A DNA stretch of 39,324 bases from Albugo candida (GCA_905220665.1 CAJNAR010000061.1:1-39324), one strand, 5' to 3'; shown: positions 10,047-21,313, counted from the first letter of the stretch. A program made the numbers and translations. Notes: generated by a model from the sequence alone, not told the origin.

Positions 10047-11100
10047 TGACCAATACACAAGTGATTAAAGTCCGTAGTGTAGGTAGTTCAAGCAGCTACG
10101 CATGCAAGTCAAACTTTACCGTCTTTCTATTTGTGTAATACATACTACGTTTTTCCTATCATCCAATTGACGTCGTTCCTTCATCTACATGTCTGATGTG
10201 ATGATGCTTGTTTACTCCAAACCGTCCAAACCACAGGGGGCAAGTTGCTTCGTGATTTATTGTCAAAGCAATATCGCGATGTGCTCACTAGATAATCAAC
10301 ACTACAGGAAGCCAACTTCATAATCGAATCCGTATGAAGTGGGTACAAACTTACGCCTTACTTCTCTAAAGTCCGCTGTTGCCTTAGTAACGTGCTTTGT
10401 TTACTATCATAAGCATCCGTCGATTGTCTTGCTTTGAACATTCGTGCAACTGTAAATACAAATTCAGATGTTTCGGATTGCGCCGACCAATCGAAAACTT
10501 GACGCCGCTTCGTTAAAACAATCCAAAAGGACAACTGGGAAGCGTGCTTTTAGCATGCGATGCTCATGAAAATAGAGGATTGCACAACCACTTCTCAACA
10601 CAAGACAGACATGCTCGAGGCTTGGTCAACCAGAGTGACATATTTCTGATCAGTCTAATCAAATCTACACCCTCTAGTAGAAAGAAAATTCATATCAACA
10701 ATGCGATGCGAAAGAATCCTTCAGCCTAGTCACAGTTAGCTCAGTTCTAGATGGCCAGACAGCCAGGAGAATCATTATTTTCGGAGCATGTTAGAAAGCT
10801 AGGTTAGACGTATCATAGAACATCTATTGAGATAGAGAAACGTTAGCTCAATTCTTTTTTGACCGATCAAGAATACATACGTTAACGATCAATCTTGCGG
10901 TATAGTGCATATGCGTTGACCATCATTTATAGCTTCTTATTTTCTTGAGAAGCTTCTCTACAGACGGAATGACATGTTCGAGTCGGTGCGATTCTCATCC
11001 CTGCTGTAGTGTAAAGTTATCTCCTATAAATTTGGGCTTCCACTAATTTCCAGCTTCTCAAATCTCAATTCGACTCACACAAAACACTTGAAACCCACAA

Positions 11101-11514
11101 ATGCTATACAAAATGGATACCTTTAAGAAAATTGCTCTTGTTGCATGTGCATGTGTTGCATTAAGCAAAGGAAACATCCAAAACGAATCTCCCACAAAGA
11201 GGCAGCTGGAACGATCTTCCACAACACCTCACATTCGGGAACCAGTTCCTAAAGATGCTCAGCCAGTCTTCCGACAATTGACCTATGGTATGGAGGCCGC
11301 AATGGTGAACAAGGCTGTAGAAACTGCTCTGCCCATAGCAGCCAGCGCAATCTCTACTCTAGCAAAGCCAGCAGTCGGGACCCTTTCTACTACCGATTCT
11401 AGCAAAAGTGACTTTCAAAAAGAGCCTTCTCCAAAGCAGCAGTCGCAGCAGCCTGCTCCCAAGTGTACCGACGATGACGACCAAATACAGCGACCCAGAA
11501 AACCTGGCTTTTAG
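11101..11514 (+). CDS. Array copy 8: small secreted protein, 137 aa
   Basis: Protein identical to copy 1; full haplotype B promoter. The upstream spacer 10047-11100 is one base short because of the TTTCTATTTGTG change, and it has CCAAACCGTCC plus ACACTACAGG, the latter seen again only before copy 22. Confidence 0.8.
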   Translation: MLYKMDTFKKIALVACACVALSKGNIQNESPTKRQLERSSTTPHIREPVPKDAQPVFRQLTYGMEAAMVNKAVETALPIAASAISTLAKPAVGTLSTTDSSKSDFQKEPSPKQQSQQPAPKCTDDDDQIQRPRKPGF

Positions 11515-12569
11515 TGACCAATACACAAGTGATTAAAGTCCGTAGTGTAGGTAGTTCAAGCAGCTACGCATGCAAGTCAAACTTTACCGTCTTTCTATTT
11601 GTGTAATACATACTACGTTTTTCCTATCATCCAATTGACGTCGTTCCTTCATCTACATGTCTGATGTGATGATGCTTGTTTACTCCAAACCGTCCAAACC
11701 ACAGGGGGGCAAGTTGCTTCGTGATTTATTGTCAAAGCAATATCGCGATGTGCTCACTAGATAATCAACACCACAGGAAGCCAACTTCATAATCGAATCC
11801 GTATGAAGTGGGTACAAACTTACGCCTTACTTCTCTAAAGTCCGCTGTTGCCTTAGTAACGTGCTTTGTTTACTATCATAAGCATCCGTCGATTGTCTTG
11901 CTTTGAACATTCGTGCAACTGTAAATACAAATTCAGATGTTTCGGATTGCGCCGACCAATCGAAAACTTGACGCCGCTTCGTTAAAACAATCCAAAAGGA
12001 CAACTGGGAAGCGTGCTTTTAGCATGCGATGCTCATGAAAATAGAGGATTGCACAACCACTTCTCAACACAAGACAGACATGCTCGAGGCTTGGTCAACC
12101 AGAGTGACATATTTCTGATCAGTCTAATCAAATCTACACCCTCTAGTAGAAAGAAAATTCATATCAACAATGCGATGCGAAAGAATCCTTCAGCCTAGTC
12201 ACAGTTAGCTCAGTTCTAGATGGCCAGACAGCCAGGAGAATCATTATTTTCGGAGCATGTTAGAAAGCTAGGTTAGACGTATCATAGAACATCTATTGAG
12301 ATAGAGAAACGTTAGCTCAATTCTTTTTTGACCGATCAAGAATACATACGTTAACGATCAATCGTGCGGTATAGTGCATATGCGTTGACTATCATGTATA
12401 GCTTCTTATTTTCTTGAAAAGCTTCTCTACAGACGGAATGACATGTTCGAGTCGGTGCGATTCTCATCCCTGCTGTAGTGTAAAGTTATCTCCTATAAAT
12501 TTGGGCTTCCACTAATTTCCAGCTTCTCAAATCTCAATTCGACTCACACAAAACACTTGAAACCCACAA

Positions 12570-12797
12570 ATGCTATACAAAATGGATACCTTTAAGAAAA
12601 TTGCTCTTGTTGCATGTGCATGTGTTGCATTAAGCAAAGGAAACATCCAAAACGAATCTCCCACAAAGAGGCAGCTGGAACGATCTTCCACGCAGCTACG
12701 CATGCAAGTCAAACTTTACCGTCTTTCTGTTTTGTGTAATACATACTACGTTTTTCCTATCATCCAATTGACGTCGTTTCTTCATCTACATGTCTGA
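12570..12797 (+). pseudogene. Array copy 9: truncated by a 337-bp internal deletion, 75-aa open frame
   Basis: Residues 1-41 (signal peptide, KR site and RQLERSST) match the other copies. At 12691/12692 the sequence then jumps from codon 41 directly into the former 3' region (GCAGCTACGCATGC). The lost part is the whole C-terminal two thirds of the protein, the stop codon and the first part of the 3' segment. The frame runs on through 34 unrelated residues to a stop at 12797. I see no microhomology at the junction. Promoter intact and mosaic (TTTTTGACC of B, then CGTGCGG, ACTATCATG and GAAAAGC of A), so it may still be transcribed. The product would keep the signal peptide and little else. Confidence 0.85.
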
Positions 12798-13702
12798 TGT
12801 GATGATGCTTGTTTACTCCATAACGTCCAAACCACAGGGGGGCAAGTTGCTTCGTGATTTATTGTCAAAGCAATATCGCGATGTGCTCACTAGATAATCA
12901 ACACCACAGGAAGCCAACTTCATAATCGAATCCGTATGAAGTGGGTACAAACTTACGCCTTACTTCTCTAAAGTCCGCTGTTGCCTTAGTAACGTGCTTT
13001 GTTTACTATCATAAGCATCCGTCGATTGTCTTGCTTTGAACATTCGTGCAACTGTAAATACAAATTCAGATGTTTCGGATTGCGCCGACCAATCGAAAAC
13101 TTGACACCGCTTCGTTAAAACAATCCAAAAGGACAACTGGGAAGCGTGCTTTTAGCATGCGATGCTCATGTTGATAGAGGATTGCACAACCACTTCTCAA
13201 CACAAGACAGACATGCTCGAGGCTTGGTCAACCAGAGTGACATATTTTTGATCAGTCTAATCAAATCTACACCCTCTAGTAGAAAGAAAATTCATATCAA
13301 CAATGCGATGCGAAAGAATCCTTCAGCCTAGTCACAGTTAGCTCAGTTCTAGATGGCCAGACAGCCAGGAGAATCATTATTTTCGGAGCATGTTAGAAAG
13401 CTAGGTTAGACGTATCATAGAACATCTATTGAGATAGAGAAACGTTAGCTCAATTCTTTTTTGACCGATCAAGAATACATACGTTAACGATCAATCTTGC
13501 GGTATAGTGCATATGCGTTGACCATCATTTATAGCTTCTTATTTTCTTGAGAAGCTTCTCTACAGACGGAATGACATGTTCGAGTCGGTGGGATTCTCAT
13601 CCCTGCTGTAGTGTAAAGTTATCTCCTATAAATTTGGGCTTCCACTAATTTCCAGCTTCTCAAATCTCAATTCGACTCACACAAAACACTTGAAACCCAC
13701 AA

Positions 13703-14116
13703 ATGCTATACAAAATGGATACCTTTAAGAAAATTGCTCTTGTTGCATGTGCATGTGTTGCATTAAGCAAAGGAAACATCCAAAACGAATCTCCCACAAA
13801 GAGGCAGCTGGAACGATCTTCCACAACACCTCACATTCGGGAACCAGTTCCTAAAGATGCTCAGCCAGTCTTCCGACAATTGACCTATGGTATGGAGGCC
13901 GCAATGGTGAACAAGGCTGTAGAAACTGCTCTGCCCATAGCAGCCAGCGCAATCTCTACTCTAGCAAAGCCAGCAGTCGGGACCCTTTCTACTACCGATT
14001 CTAGCAAAAGTGACTTTCAAAAAGAGCCTTCTCCAAAGCAGCAGTCGCAGCAGCCTGCTCCCAAGTGTACCGACGATGACGACCAAATACAGCGACCCAG
14101 AAAACCTGGCTTTTAG
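13703..14116 (+). CDS. Array copy 10: small secreted protein, 137 aa
   Basis: Protein identical to copy 1; haplotype B promoter with GTGGGATT in place of GTGCGATT about 110 bp before the ATG, a change found again only before copy 19. The upstream spacer 12798-13702 has CGTTTCTTC, CCATAACGTCC, a six-G run and the GTTGAT junction. Confidence 0.8.
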   Translation: MLYKMDTFKKIALVACACVALSKGNIQNESPTKRQLERSSTTPHIREPVPKDAQPVFRQLTYGMEAAMVNKAVETALPIAASAISTLAKPAVGTLSTTDSSKSDFQKEPSPKQQSQQPAPKCTDDDDQIQRPRKPGF

Positions 14117-15169
14117 TGACCAATACACAAGTGATTAAAGTCCGTAGTGTAGGTAGTTCAAGCAGCTACGCATGCAAGTCAAACTTTACCGTCTTTCTGT
14201 TTTGTGTAATACATACTACGTTTTTCCTATCATCCAATTGACGTCGTTTCTTCATCTACATGTCTGATGTGATGATGCTTGTTTACTCCATAACGTCCAA
14301 ACCACAGGGGGGCAAGTTGCTTCGTGATTTATTGTCAAAGCAATATCGCGATGTGCTCACTAGATAATCAACACCACAGGAAGCCAACTTCATAATCGAA
14401 TCCGTATGAAGTGGGTACAAACTTACGCCTTACTTCTCTAAAGTCCGCTGTTGCCTTAGTAACGTGCTTTGTTTACTATCATAAGCATCCGTCGATTGTC
14501 TTGCTTTGAACATTCGTGCAACTGTAAATACAAATTCAGATGTTTCGGATTGCGCCGACCAATCGAAAACTTGACACCGCTTCGTTAAAACAATCCAAAA
14601 GGACAACTGGGAAGCGTGCTTTTAGCATGCGATGCTCATGTTGATAGAGGATTGCACAACCACTTCTCAACACAAGACAGACATGCTCGAGGCTTGGTCA
14701 CCAGAGTGACATATTTGATCAGTCTAATCAAATCTACACCCTCTAGTAGAAAGAAAATTCATATCAACAATGCGATGCGAAAGAATCCTTCAGCCTAGTC
14801 ACAGTTAGCTCAGTTCTAGATGGCCAGACAGCCAGGAGAATCATTATTTTCGGAGCATGTTAGAAAGCTAGGGTAGACGTATCATAGAACATCTATTGAG
14901 ATAGAGAAACGTTAGCTCAATTCTTTTTTGACCGATCAAGAATACATACGTTAACGATCAATCTTGCGGTATAGTGCATATGCGTTGACCATCATTTATA
15001 GCTTCTTATTTTCTTGAGAAGCTTCTCTACAGACGGAATGACATGTTCGAGTCGGTGCGATTCTCATCCCTGCTGTAGTGTAAAGTTATCTCCTATAAAT
15101 TTGGGCTTCCACTAATTTCCAGCTTCTCAAATCTCAATTCGACTCACACAAAACACTTGAAACCCACAA

Positions 15170-15598
15170 ATGCTATACAAAATGGATACCTTTAAGAAAA
15201 TTGCTCTTGTTGCATGTGCATGTGTTGCATTAAGCAAAGGAAACATCCAAAACGAATCTCCCACAAAGAGGCAGCTGGAACGATCTTCCACAACACCTCA
15301 CATTCGGGAACCAGTTCCTAAAGATGCTCAGCCAGTCTTCCGACAATTGACCTATGGTATGGAGGCCGCAATGGTGAACAAGGCTGTAGAAACTGCTCTG
15401 CCCATAGCAGCCAGCGCAATCTCTACTCTAGCAAAGCCAGCAGTCGGGACCCTTTCTACTACCGATTCTAGCAAAAGTGACTTTCAAAAAGAGCCTTCTC
15501 CAAAGCAGCAGTCGCAGCAGCCTGCTCCCAAGTGTACCGACGATGACGACCAAATACAGCGCAGATTAGTGACCAATGGATTAAAGTCCGTAGTGTAG
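15170..15598 (+). CDS. Array copy 11: C-terminally rewritten variant, 142 aa
   Basis: Residues 1-130 agree with the standard protein. The end is then replaced: around 15561-15580 two small rearrangements shorten the DNA by about 21 bases, removing the RPRKPGF codons, the TAG stop and part of the early 3' segment. The frame continues as RRLVTNGLKSVV through what is 3' untranslated sequence in other copies and stops at the TAG ending at 15598. The tail stays basic but is longer and ends hydrophobic. Haplotype B promoter. The upstream spacer 14117-15169 carries a 1-base and a 2-base deletion, 15-20 bases apart, near 14700 and 14716. Confidence 0.75.
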   Translation: MLYKMDTFKKIALVACACVALSKGNIQNESPTKRQLERSSTTPHIREPVPKDAQPVFRQLTYGMEAAMVNKAVETALPIAASAISTLAKPAVGTLSTTDSSKSDFQKEPSPKQQSQQPAPKCTDDDDQIQRRLVTNGLKSVV

Positions 15599-16306
15599 GT
15601 AGTTCAAGCAGCTACGCATGCAAGTCAAACTTTACCGTCTTTCTGTTTTGTGTAATACATACTACGTTTTTCCTATCATCCAATTGACGTCGTTCCTTCA
15701 TCTACATGTCTGATGTGATGATGCTTGTTTACTCCATAACGTCCAAACCACAGGGGGGCAAGTTGCTTCGTGATTTATTGTCAAAGCAATATCGCGATGT
15801 GCTCACTAGATAATCAACACCACAGGAAGCCAACTTCATAATCGAATCCGTATGAAGTGGGTACAAACTTACGCCTTACTTCTCTAAAGTCCGCTGTTGC
15901 CTTAGTAACGTGCTTTGTTTACTATCATAAGCATCCGTCGATTGTCTTGCTTTGAACATTCGTGCAACTGTAAATACAAATTCAGATGTTTCGGATTGCG
16001 CCGACCAATCGAAAACTTGACACCGCTTCGTTAAAACAATCCAAAAGGACAACTGGGAAGCGTGCTTTTAGCATGCGATGCTCATGTTGATAGAGGATTG
16101 CACAACCACTTCTCAACACAAGACAGACATGCTCGAGGCTTGGTCAACCAGAGTGACATATTTTTGATCAGTCTAATCAAATCTACACCCTCTAGTAAAA
16201 AGAAAATTCATATCAACAATGCGATGCGAAAGAATCCTTCAGCCTAGTCGCAGTTAGCTCAGTTCTAGATGGCCAGACAGCCAGGAGAATCATTACTTTC
16301 TGAGCA

Positions 16307-16312
16307 TATAAG
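16307..16312 (+). promoter_or_regulatory. Extra TATA-like element in a variant spacer (also before copies 24 and 28)
   Basis: In three spacers GAGCATGTTAG is replaced by GAGCATATAAG, together with ACTTTCTG for ATTTTCGG. This creates TATAAG 311-312 bp before the ATG of copies 12, 24 and 28 (16307, 31280, 36372). All three lead into the 129-residue variant; the fourth such gene, copy 16, lacks it. Whether it acts as a second promoter cannot be judged from sequence. Confidence 0.3.
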
Positions 16313-16617
16313 AAAGCTAGGGTAGACGTATTATAGAACATCTATTGAGATAGAGAAACGTTAGCTCAATTCTTTTATGACCGATCAAGAATACATACGT
16401 TAACGATCAATCGTGCGGTATAGTGCATATGCGTTGACTATCATGTATAGCTTCTTATTTTCTTGAAAAGCTTCTCTACAGACGGAATGACATGTTCGAG
16501 TCGGTGCGATTCTCATCCCTGCTGTAGTGTAAAGTTATCTCCTATAAATTTGGGCTTCCACTAATTTCCAGCTTCTCAAATCTCAATTCGACTCACACAA
16601 ACACTTGAAACCCACAA

Positions 16618-17007
16618 ATGCTATACAAAATGGATACCTTTAAGAAAATTGCTCTTGTTGCATGTGCATGTGTTGCATTAAGCAAAGGAAACATCCAAAA
16701 CGAATCTCCCACAAAGAGGCAGCTGGAACGATCTTCCACAACACCTCACATTCGGGAACCAGTTCCTAAAGATGCTCAGCCAGTCTTCCGACAATTGACC
16801 TATGGTATGGAGGCCGCAATGGTGAACAAGGCTGTAGAAACTGCTCTGCACATAGCAGCCAGCGCAATCTCTACTCTAGCAAAGCCAGCAGTCGGGACCC
16901 TTTCTACTACCGATTCTAGCAAAAGTGACTTTCAAAAAGAGCCTTCTCCAAAGCAGCAGTCGCAGCAGCCTGCTCCCAAGTGTACCGACGATACAAAGCT
17001 AGGGTAG
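16618..17007 (+). CDS. Array copy 12: short-tail variant, 129 aa, with P78H
   Basis: Residues 1-125 follow the standard protein except P78H (CTGCACATA), which I see in no other copy. At 16992 the coding sequence is joined to the spacer just before the next promoter, so the acidic D126-D127, the IQ segment and the basic RPRKPGF tail are replaced by TKLG and a stop. The change removes 788 bp and leaves the next gene start only 673 bp away. Haplotype A promoter, one A shorter in the leader. The upstream spacer 15599-16617 has the extra TATA-like element, TAAAAAG for TAGAAAG, and TATTATAG for TATCATAG. Confidence 0.75.
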   Translation: MLYKMDTFKKIALVACACVALSKGNIQNESPTKRQLERSSTTPHIREPVPKDAQPVFRQLTYGMEAAMVNKAVETALHIAASAISTLAKPAVGTLSTTDSSKSDFQKEPSPKQQSQQPAPKCTDDTKLG

Positions 17008-17290
17008 ACGTATCATAGAACATCTATTGAGATAGAGAAACGTTAGCTCAATTCTTTTATGACCGATCAAGAATACATACGTTAACGATCAATCGTGCGG
17101 TATAGTGCATATGCGTTGACTATCATGTATAGCTTCTTATTTTCTTGAAAAGCTTCTCTACAGACGGAATGACATGTTCGAGTCGGTGCGATTCTCATCC
17201 CTGCTGTAGTGTAAAGTTATCTCCTATAAATTTGGGCTTCCAGCTTCTCAAATCTCAATTCGACTCACACAAAACACTTGAAACCCACAA

Positions 17291-17539
17291 ATGCTATACA
17301 AAATGGATACCTTTAAGAAAATTGCTCTTGTTGCATGTGCATGTGTTGCATTAAGCAAAGGAAACATCCAAAACGAATCTCCCACAAAGAGGAAGCTGGA
17401 ACGATCTTCCACAACACCTCACATTCGGGAACCAGTTCCTAAAGATGCTCAGCCAGTCTTCCGACAATTGACCTATGGTATGGAGGCCGCAATGGTGAAC
17501 AAGGCTGTAGAAACTGCTCTGCCCATAGCATTTTCTTGA
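17291..17539 (+). pseudogene. Array copy 13: truncated copy, 82 aa, carries Q35K
   Basis: Residues 1-80 match the K35 form (RKLER in place of RQLER). At 17530/17531 the gene is then fused to promoter DNA of the next unit (TTTTCTTGAAAAGC), adding only F-S before a stop. The alanine-rich stretch is cut in half and the whole C-terminus is lost. The leader (17225-17290) lacks 10 bp between two TTCCA direct repeats, so the TATA box is 66 bp from the ATG. Whether it yields a stable product is unknown. Confidence 0.8.
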
Positions 17540-17691
17540 AAAGCTTCTCTACAGACGGAATGACATGTTCGAGTCGGTGCGATTCTCATCCCTGCTGTAG
17601 TGTAAAGTTATCTCCTATAAATTTGGGCTTCCACTAATTTCCAGCTTCTCAAATCTCAATTCGACTCACACAAAACACTTGAAACCCACAA

Positions 17692-18105
17692 ATGCTATAC
17701 AAAATGGATACCTTTAAGAAAATTGCTCTTGTTGCATGTGCATGTGTTGCATTAAGCAAAGGAAACATCCAAAACGAATCTCCCACAAAGAGGCAGCTGG
17801 AACGATCTTCCACAACACCTCACATTCGGGAACCAGTTCCTAAAGATGCTCAGCCAGTCTTCCGACAATTGACCTATGGTATGGAGGCCGCAATGGTGAA
17901 CAAGGCTGTAGAAACTGCTCTGCCCATAGCAGCCAGCGCAATCTCTACTCTAGCAAAGCCAGCAGTCGGGACCCTTTCTACTACCGATTCTAGCAAAAGT
18001 GACTTTCAAAAAGAGCCTTCTCCAAAGCAGCAGTCGCAGCAGCCTGCTCCCAAGTGTACCGACGATGACGACCAAATACAGCGACCCAGAAAACCTGGCT
18101 TTTAG
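17692..18105 (+). CDS. Array copy 14: small secreted protein, 137 aa, with minimal 161-bp promoter
   Basis: Protein identical to copy 1. Because copy 13 was fused to promoter DNA, only 17531-17691 of standard upstream sequence remains, from TTTTCTTGAAAAGC to the ATG, including the GATA-like TTATCT, the TATA box and a complete leader. Everything that distinguishes haplotypes A and B further upstream is missing, as is the 61-codon frame. If this copy is expressed, those regions are dispensable. Confidence 0.8.
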   Translation: MLYKMDTFKKIALVACACVALSKGNIQNESPTKRQLERSSTTPHIREPVPKDAQPVFRQLTYGMEAAMVNKAVETALPIAASAISTLAKPAVGTLSTTDSSKSDFQKEPSPKQQSQQPAPKCTDDDDQIQRPRKPGF

Positions 18106-19160
18106 TGACCAATACACAAGTGATTAAAGTCCGTAGTGTAGGTAGTTCAAGCAGCTACGCATGCAAGTCAAACTTTACCGTCTTTCTGTTTTGTGTAATA
18201 CATACTACGTTTTTCCTATCATCCAATTGACGTCGTTCCTTCATCTACATGTCTGATGTGATGATGCTTGTTTACTCCATACCGTCCAAACCACAGGGGG
18301 CAAGTTGCTTCGTGATTTATTGTCAGAGCAATATCGCGATGTGCTCACTAGATAATCAACACCACAGGAAGCCAACTTCATAATCGAATCCGTATGAAGT
18401 GGGTACAAACTTACGCCTTACTTCTCTAAAGTCCGCTGTTGCCTTAGTAACGTGCTTTGTTTACTATCATAAGCATCCGTCGATTGTCTTGCTTTGAACA
18501 TTCGTGCAACTGTAAATACAAAGTCAGATGTTTCGGATTGCGCCGACCAATCGAAAACTTGACACCGCTTCGTTAAAACAATCCAAAAGGACAACTGGGA
18601 AGCGTGCTTTTAGCATGCGATGCTCATGAAAATAGAGGATTGCACAACCACTTCTCAACACAAGACAGACATGCTCGAGGCTTGGTCAACCAGAGTGACA
18701 TATTTCTGATCAGTCTAATCAAATCTACACCCTCTAGTAGAAAGAAAATTCATATCAACAATGCGATGCGAAAGAATCCTTCAGCCTAGTCACAGTTAGC
18801 TCAGTTCTAGATGGCCAGACAGCCAGGAGAATCATTATTTTCGGAGCATGTTAGAAAGCTAGGTTAGACGTATCATAGAACATCTATTGAGATAGAGAAA
18901 CGTTAGCTCAATTCTTTTTTGACCGATCAAGAATACATACGTTAACGATCAATCTTGCGGTATAGTGCATATGCGTTGACCATCATTTATAGCTTCTTAT
19001 TTTCTTGAGAAGCTTCTCTACAGACGGAATGACATGTTCGAGTCGGTGCGATTCTCATCCCTGCTGTAGTGTAAAGTTATCTCCTATAAATTTGGGCTTC
19101 CACTAATTTCCAGCTTCTCAAATCTCAATTCGACTCACACAAAACACTTGAAACCCACAA

Positions 19161-19574
19161 ATGCTATACAAAATGGATACCTTTAAGAAAATTGCTCTTG
19201 TTGCATGTGCATGTGTTGCATTAAGCAAAGGAAACATCCAAAACGAATCTCCCACAAAGAGGCAGCTGGAACGATCTTCCACAACACCTCACATTCGGGA
19301 ACCAGTTCCTAAAGATGCTCAGCCAGTCTTCCGACAATTGACCTATGGTATGGAGGCCGCAATGGTGAACAAGGCTGTAGAAACTGCTCTGCCCATAGCA
19401 GCCAGCGCAATCTCTACTCTAGCAAAGCCAGCAGTCGGGACCCTTTCTACTACCGATTCTAGCAAAAGTGACTTTCAAAAAGAGCCTTCTCCAAAGCAGC
19501 AGTCGCAGCAGCCTGCTCCCAAGTGTACCGACGATGACGACCAAATACAGCGACCCAGAAAACCTGGCTTTTAG
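19161..19574 (+). CDS. Array copy 15: small secreted protein, 137 aa
   Basis: Protein identical to copy 1; full haplotype B promoter. The upstream spacer 18106-19160 has CAAAGTCAG near 18520, shared with the spacers before copies 23, 26 and 30, combined with GGTTAGAC. Confidence 0.8.
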   Translation: MLYKMDTFKKIALVACACVALSKGNIQNESPTKRQLERSSTTPHIREPVPKDAQPVFRQLTYGMEAAMVNKAVETALPIAASAISTLAKPAVGTLSTTDSSKSDFQKEPSPKQQSQQPAPKCTDDDDQIQRPRKPGF

Positions 19575-20630
19575 TGACCAATACACAAGTGATTAAAGTC
19601 CGTAGTGTAGGTAGTTCAAGCAGCTACGCATGCAAGTCAAACTTTACCGTCTTTCTGTTTTGTGTAATACATACTACGTTTTTCCTATCATCCAATTGAC
19701 GTCGTTCCTTCATCTACATGTCTGATGTGATGATGCTTGTTTACTCCATAACGTCCAAACCACAGGGGGGCAAGTTGCTTCGTGATTTATTGTCAAAGCA
19801 ATATCGCGATGTGCTCACTAGATAATCAACACCACAGGAAGCCAACTTCATAATCGAATCCGTATGAAGTGGGTACAAACTTACGCCTTACTTCTCTAAA
19901 GTCCGCTGTTGCCTTAGTAACGTGCTTTGTTTACTATCATAAGCATCCGTCGATTGTCTTGCTTTGAACATTCGTGCAACTGTAAATACAAATTCAGATG
20001 TTTCGGATTGCGCCGACCAATCGAAAACTTGACACCGCTTCGTTAAAACAATCCAAAAGGACAACCGGGAAGCGTGCTTTTAGCATGCGATGCTCATGAA
20101 AATAGAGGATTGCACAACCACTTCTCAACACAAGACAGACATGCTCGAGGCTTGGTCAACCAGAGTGACATATTTCTGATCAGTCTAATCAAATCTACAC
20201 CCTCTAGTAGAAAGAAAATTCATATCAACAATGCGATGCGAAAGAATCCTTCAGCCTAGTCACAGTTAGCTCAGTTCTAGATGGCCAGACAGCCAGGAGA
20301 ATCATTATTTTCGGAGCATGTTAGAAAGCTAGGGTAGACGTATCATAGAACATCTATTGAGATAGAGAAACGTTAGCTCAATTCTTTTATGACCGATCAA
20401 GAATACATACGTTAACGATCAATCGTGCGGTATAGTGCATATGCGTTGACTATCATGTATAGCTTCTTATTTTCTTGAAAAGCTTCTCTACAGACGGAAT
20501 GACATGTTCGAGTCGGTGCGATTCTCATCCCTGCTGTAGTGTAAAGTTATCTCCTATAAATTTGGGCTTCCACTAATTTCCAGCTTCTCAAATCTCAATT
20601 CGACTCACACAAAACACTTGAAACCCACAA

Positions 20631-21020
20631 ATGCTATACAAAATGGATACCTTTAAGAAAATTGCTCTTGTTGCATGTGCATGTGTTGCATTAAGCAAAG
20701 GAAACATCCAAAACGAATCTCCCACAAAGAGGCAGCTGGAACGATCTTCCACAACACCTCACATTCGGGAACCAGTTCCTAAAGATGCTCAGCCAGTCTT
20801 CCGACAATTGACCTATGGTATGGAGGCCGCAATGGTGAACAAGGCTGTAGAAACTGCTCTGCCCATAGCAGCCAGCGCAATCTCTACTCTAGCAAAGCCA
20901 GCAGTCGGGACCCTTTCTACTACCGATTCTAGCAAAAGTGACTTTCAAAAAGAGCCTTCTCCAAAGCAGCAGTCGCAGCAGCCTGCTCCCAAGTGTACCG
21001 ACGATACAAAGCTAGGGTAG
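20631..21020 (+). CDS. Array copy 16: short-tail variant, 129 aa
   Basis: Same 788-bp deletion and TKLG ending as copy 12 (junction near 21005), but with P78 retained. It is the first member of a compact pair, with the next gene start only 683 bp on. Haplotype A promoter. The upstream spacer 19575-20630 is of ordinary form, with GGACAACCGG near 20061 and without the extra TATA-like element found before the other short-tail copies. Confidence 0.8.
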   Translation: MLYKMDTFKKIALVACACVALSKGNIQNESPTKRQLERSSTTPHIREPVPKDAQPVFRQLTYGMEAAMVNKAVETALPIAASAISTLAKPAVGTLSTTDSSKSDFQKEPSPKQQSQQPAPKCTDDTKLG

Positions 21021-21313
21021 ACGTATCATAGAACATCTATTGAGATAGAGAAACGTTAGCTCAATTCTTTTTTGACCGATCAAGAATACATACGTTAACG
21101 ATCAATCTTGCGGTATAGTGCATATGCGTTGACCATCATTTATAGCTTCTTATTTTCTTGAAAAGCTTCTCTACAGACGGAATGACATGTTCGAGTCGGT
21201 GCGATTCTCATCCCTGCTGTAGTGTAAAGTTATCTCCTATAAATTTGGGCTTCCACTAATTTCCAGCTTCTCAAATCTCAATTCGACTCACACAAAACAC
21301 TTGAAACCCACAA

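Noticed and set aside
12527..12712. 61-codon frame on the minus strand over copy 9
   Set aside because: Antisense shadow of the signal-peptide region, opened only because the deletion removed a stop.
17145..17354. 69-codon frame spanning the promoter and start of copy 13
   Set aside because: It exists only because of the 10-bp leader deletion, covers the TATA box, and overlaps the real gene out of frame.
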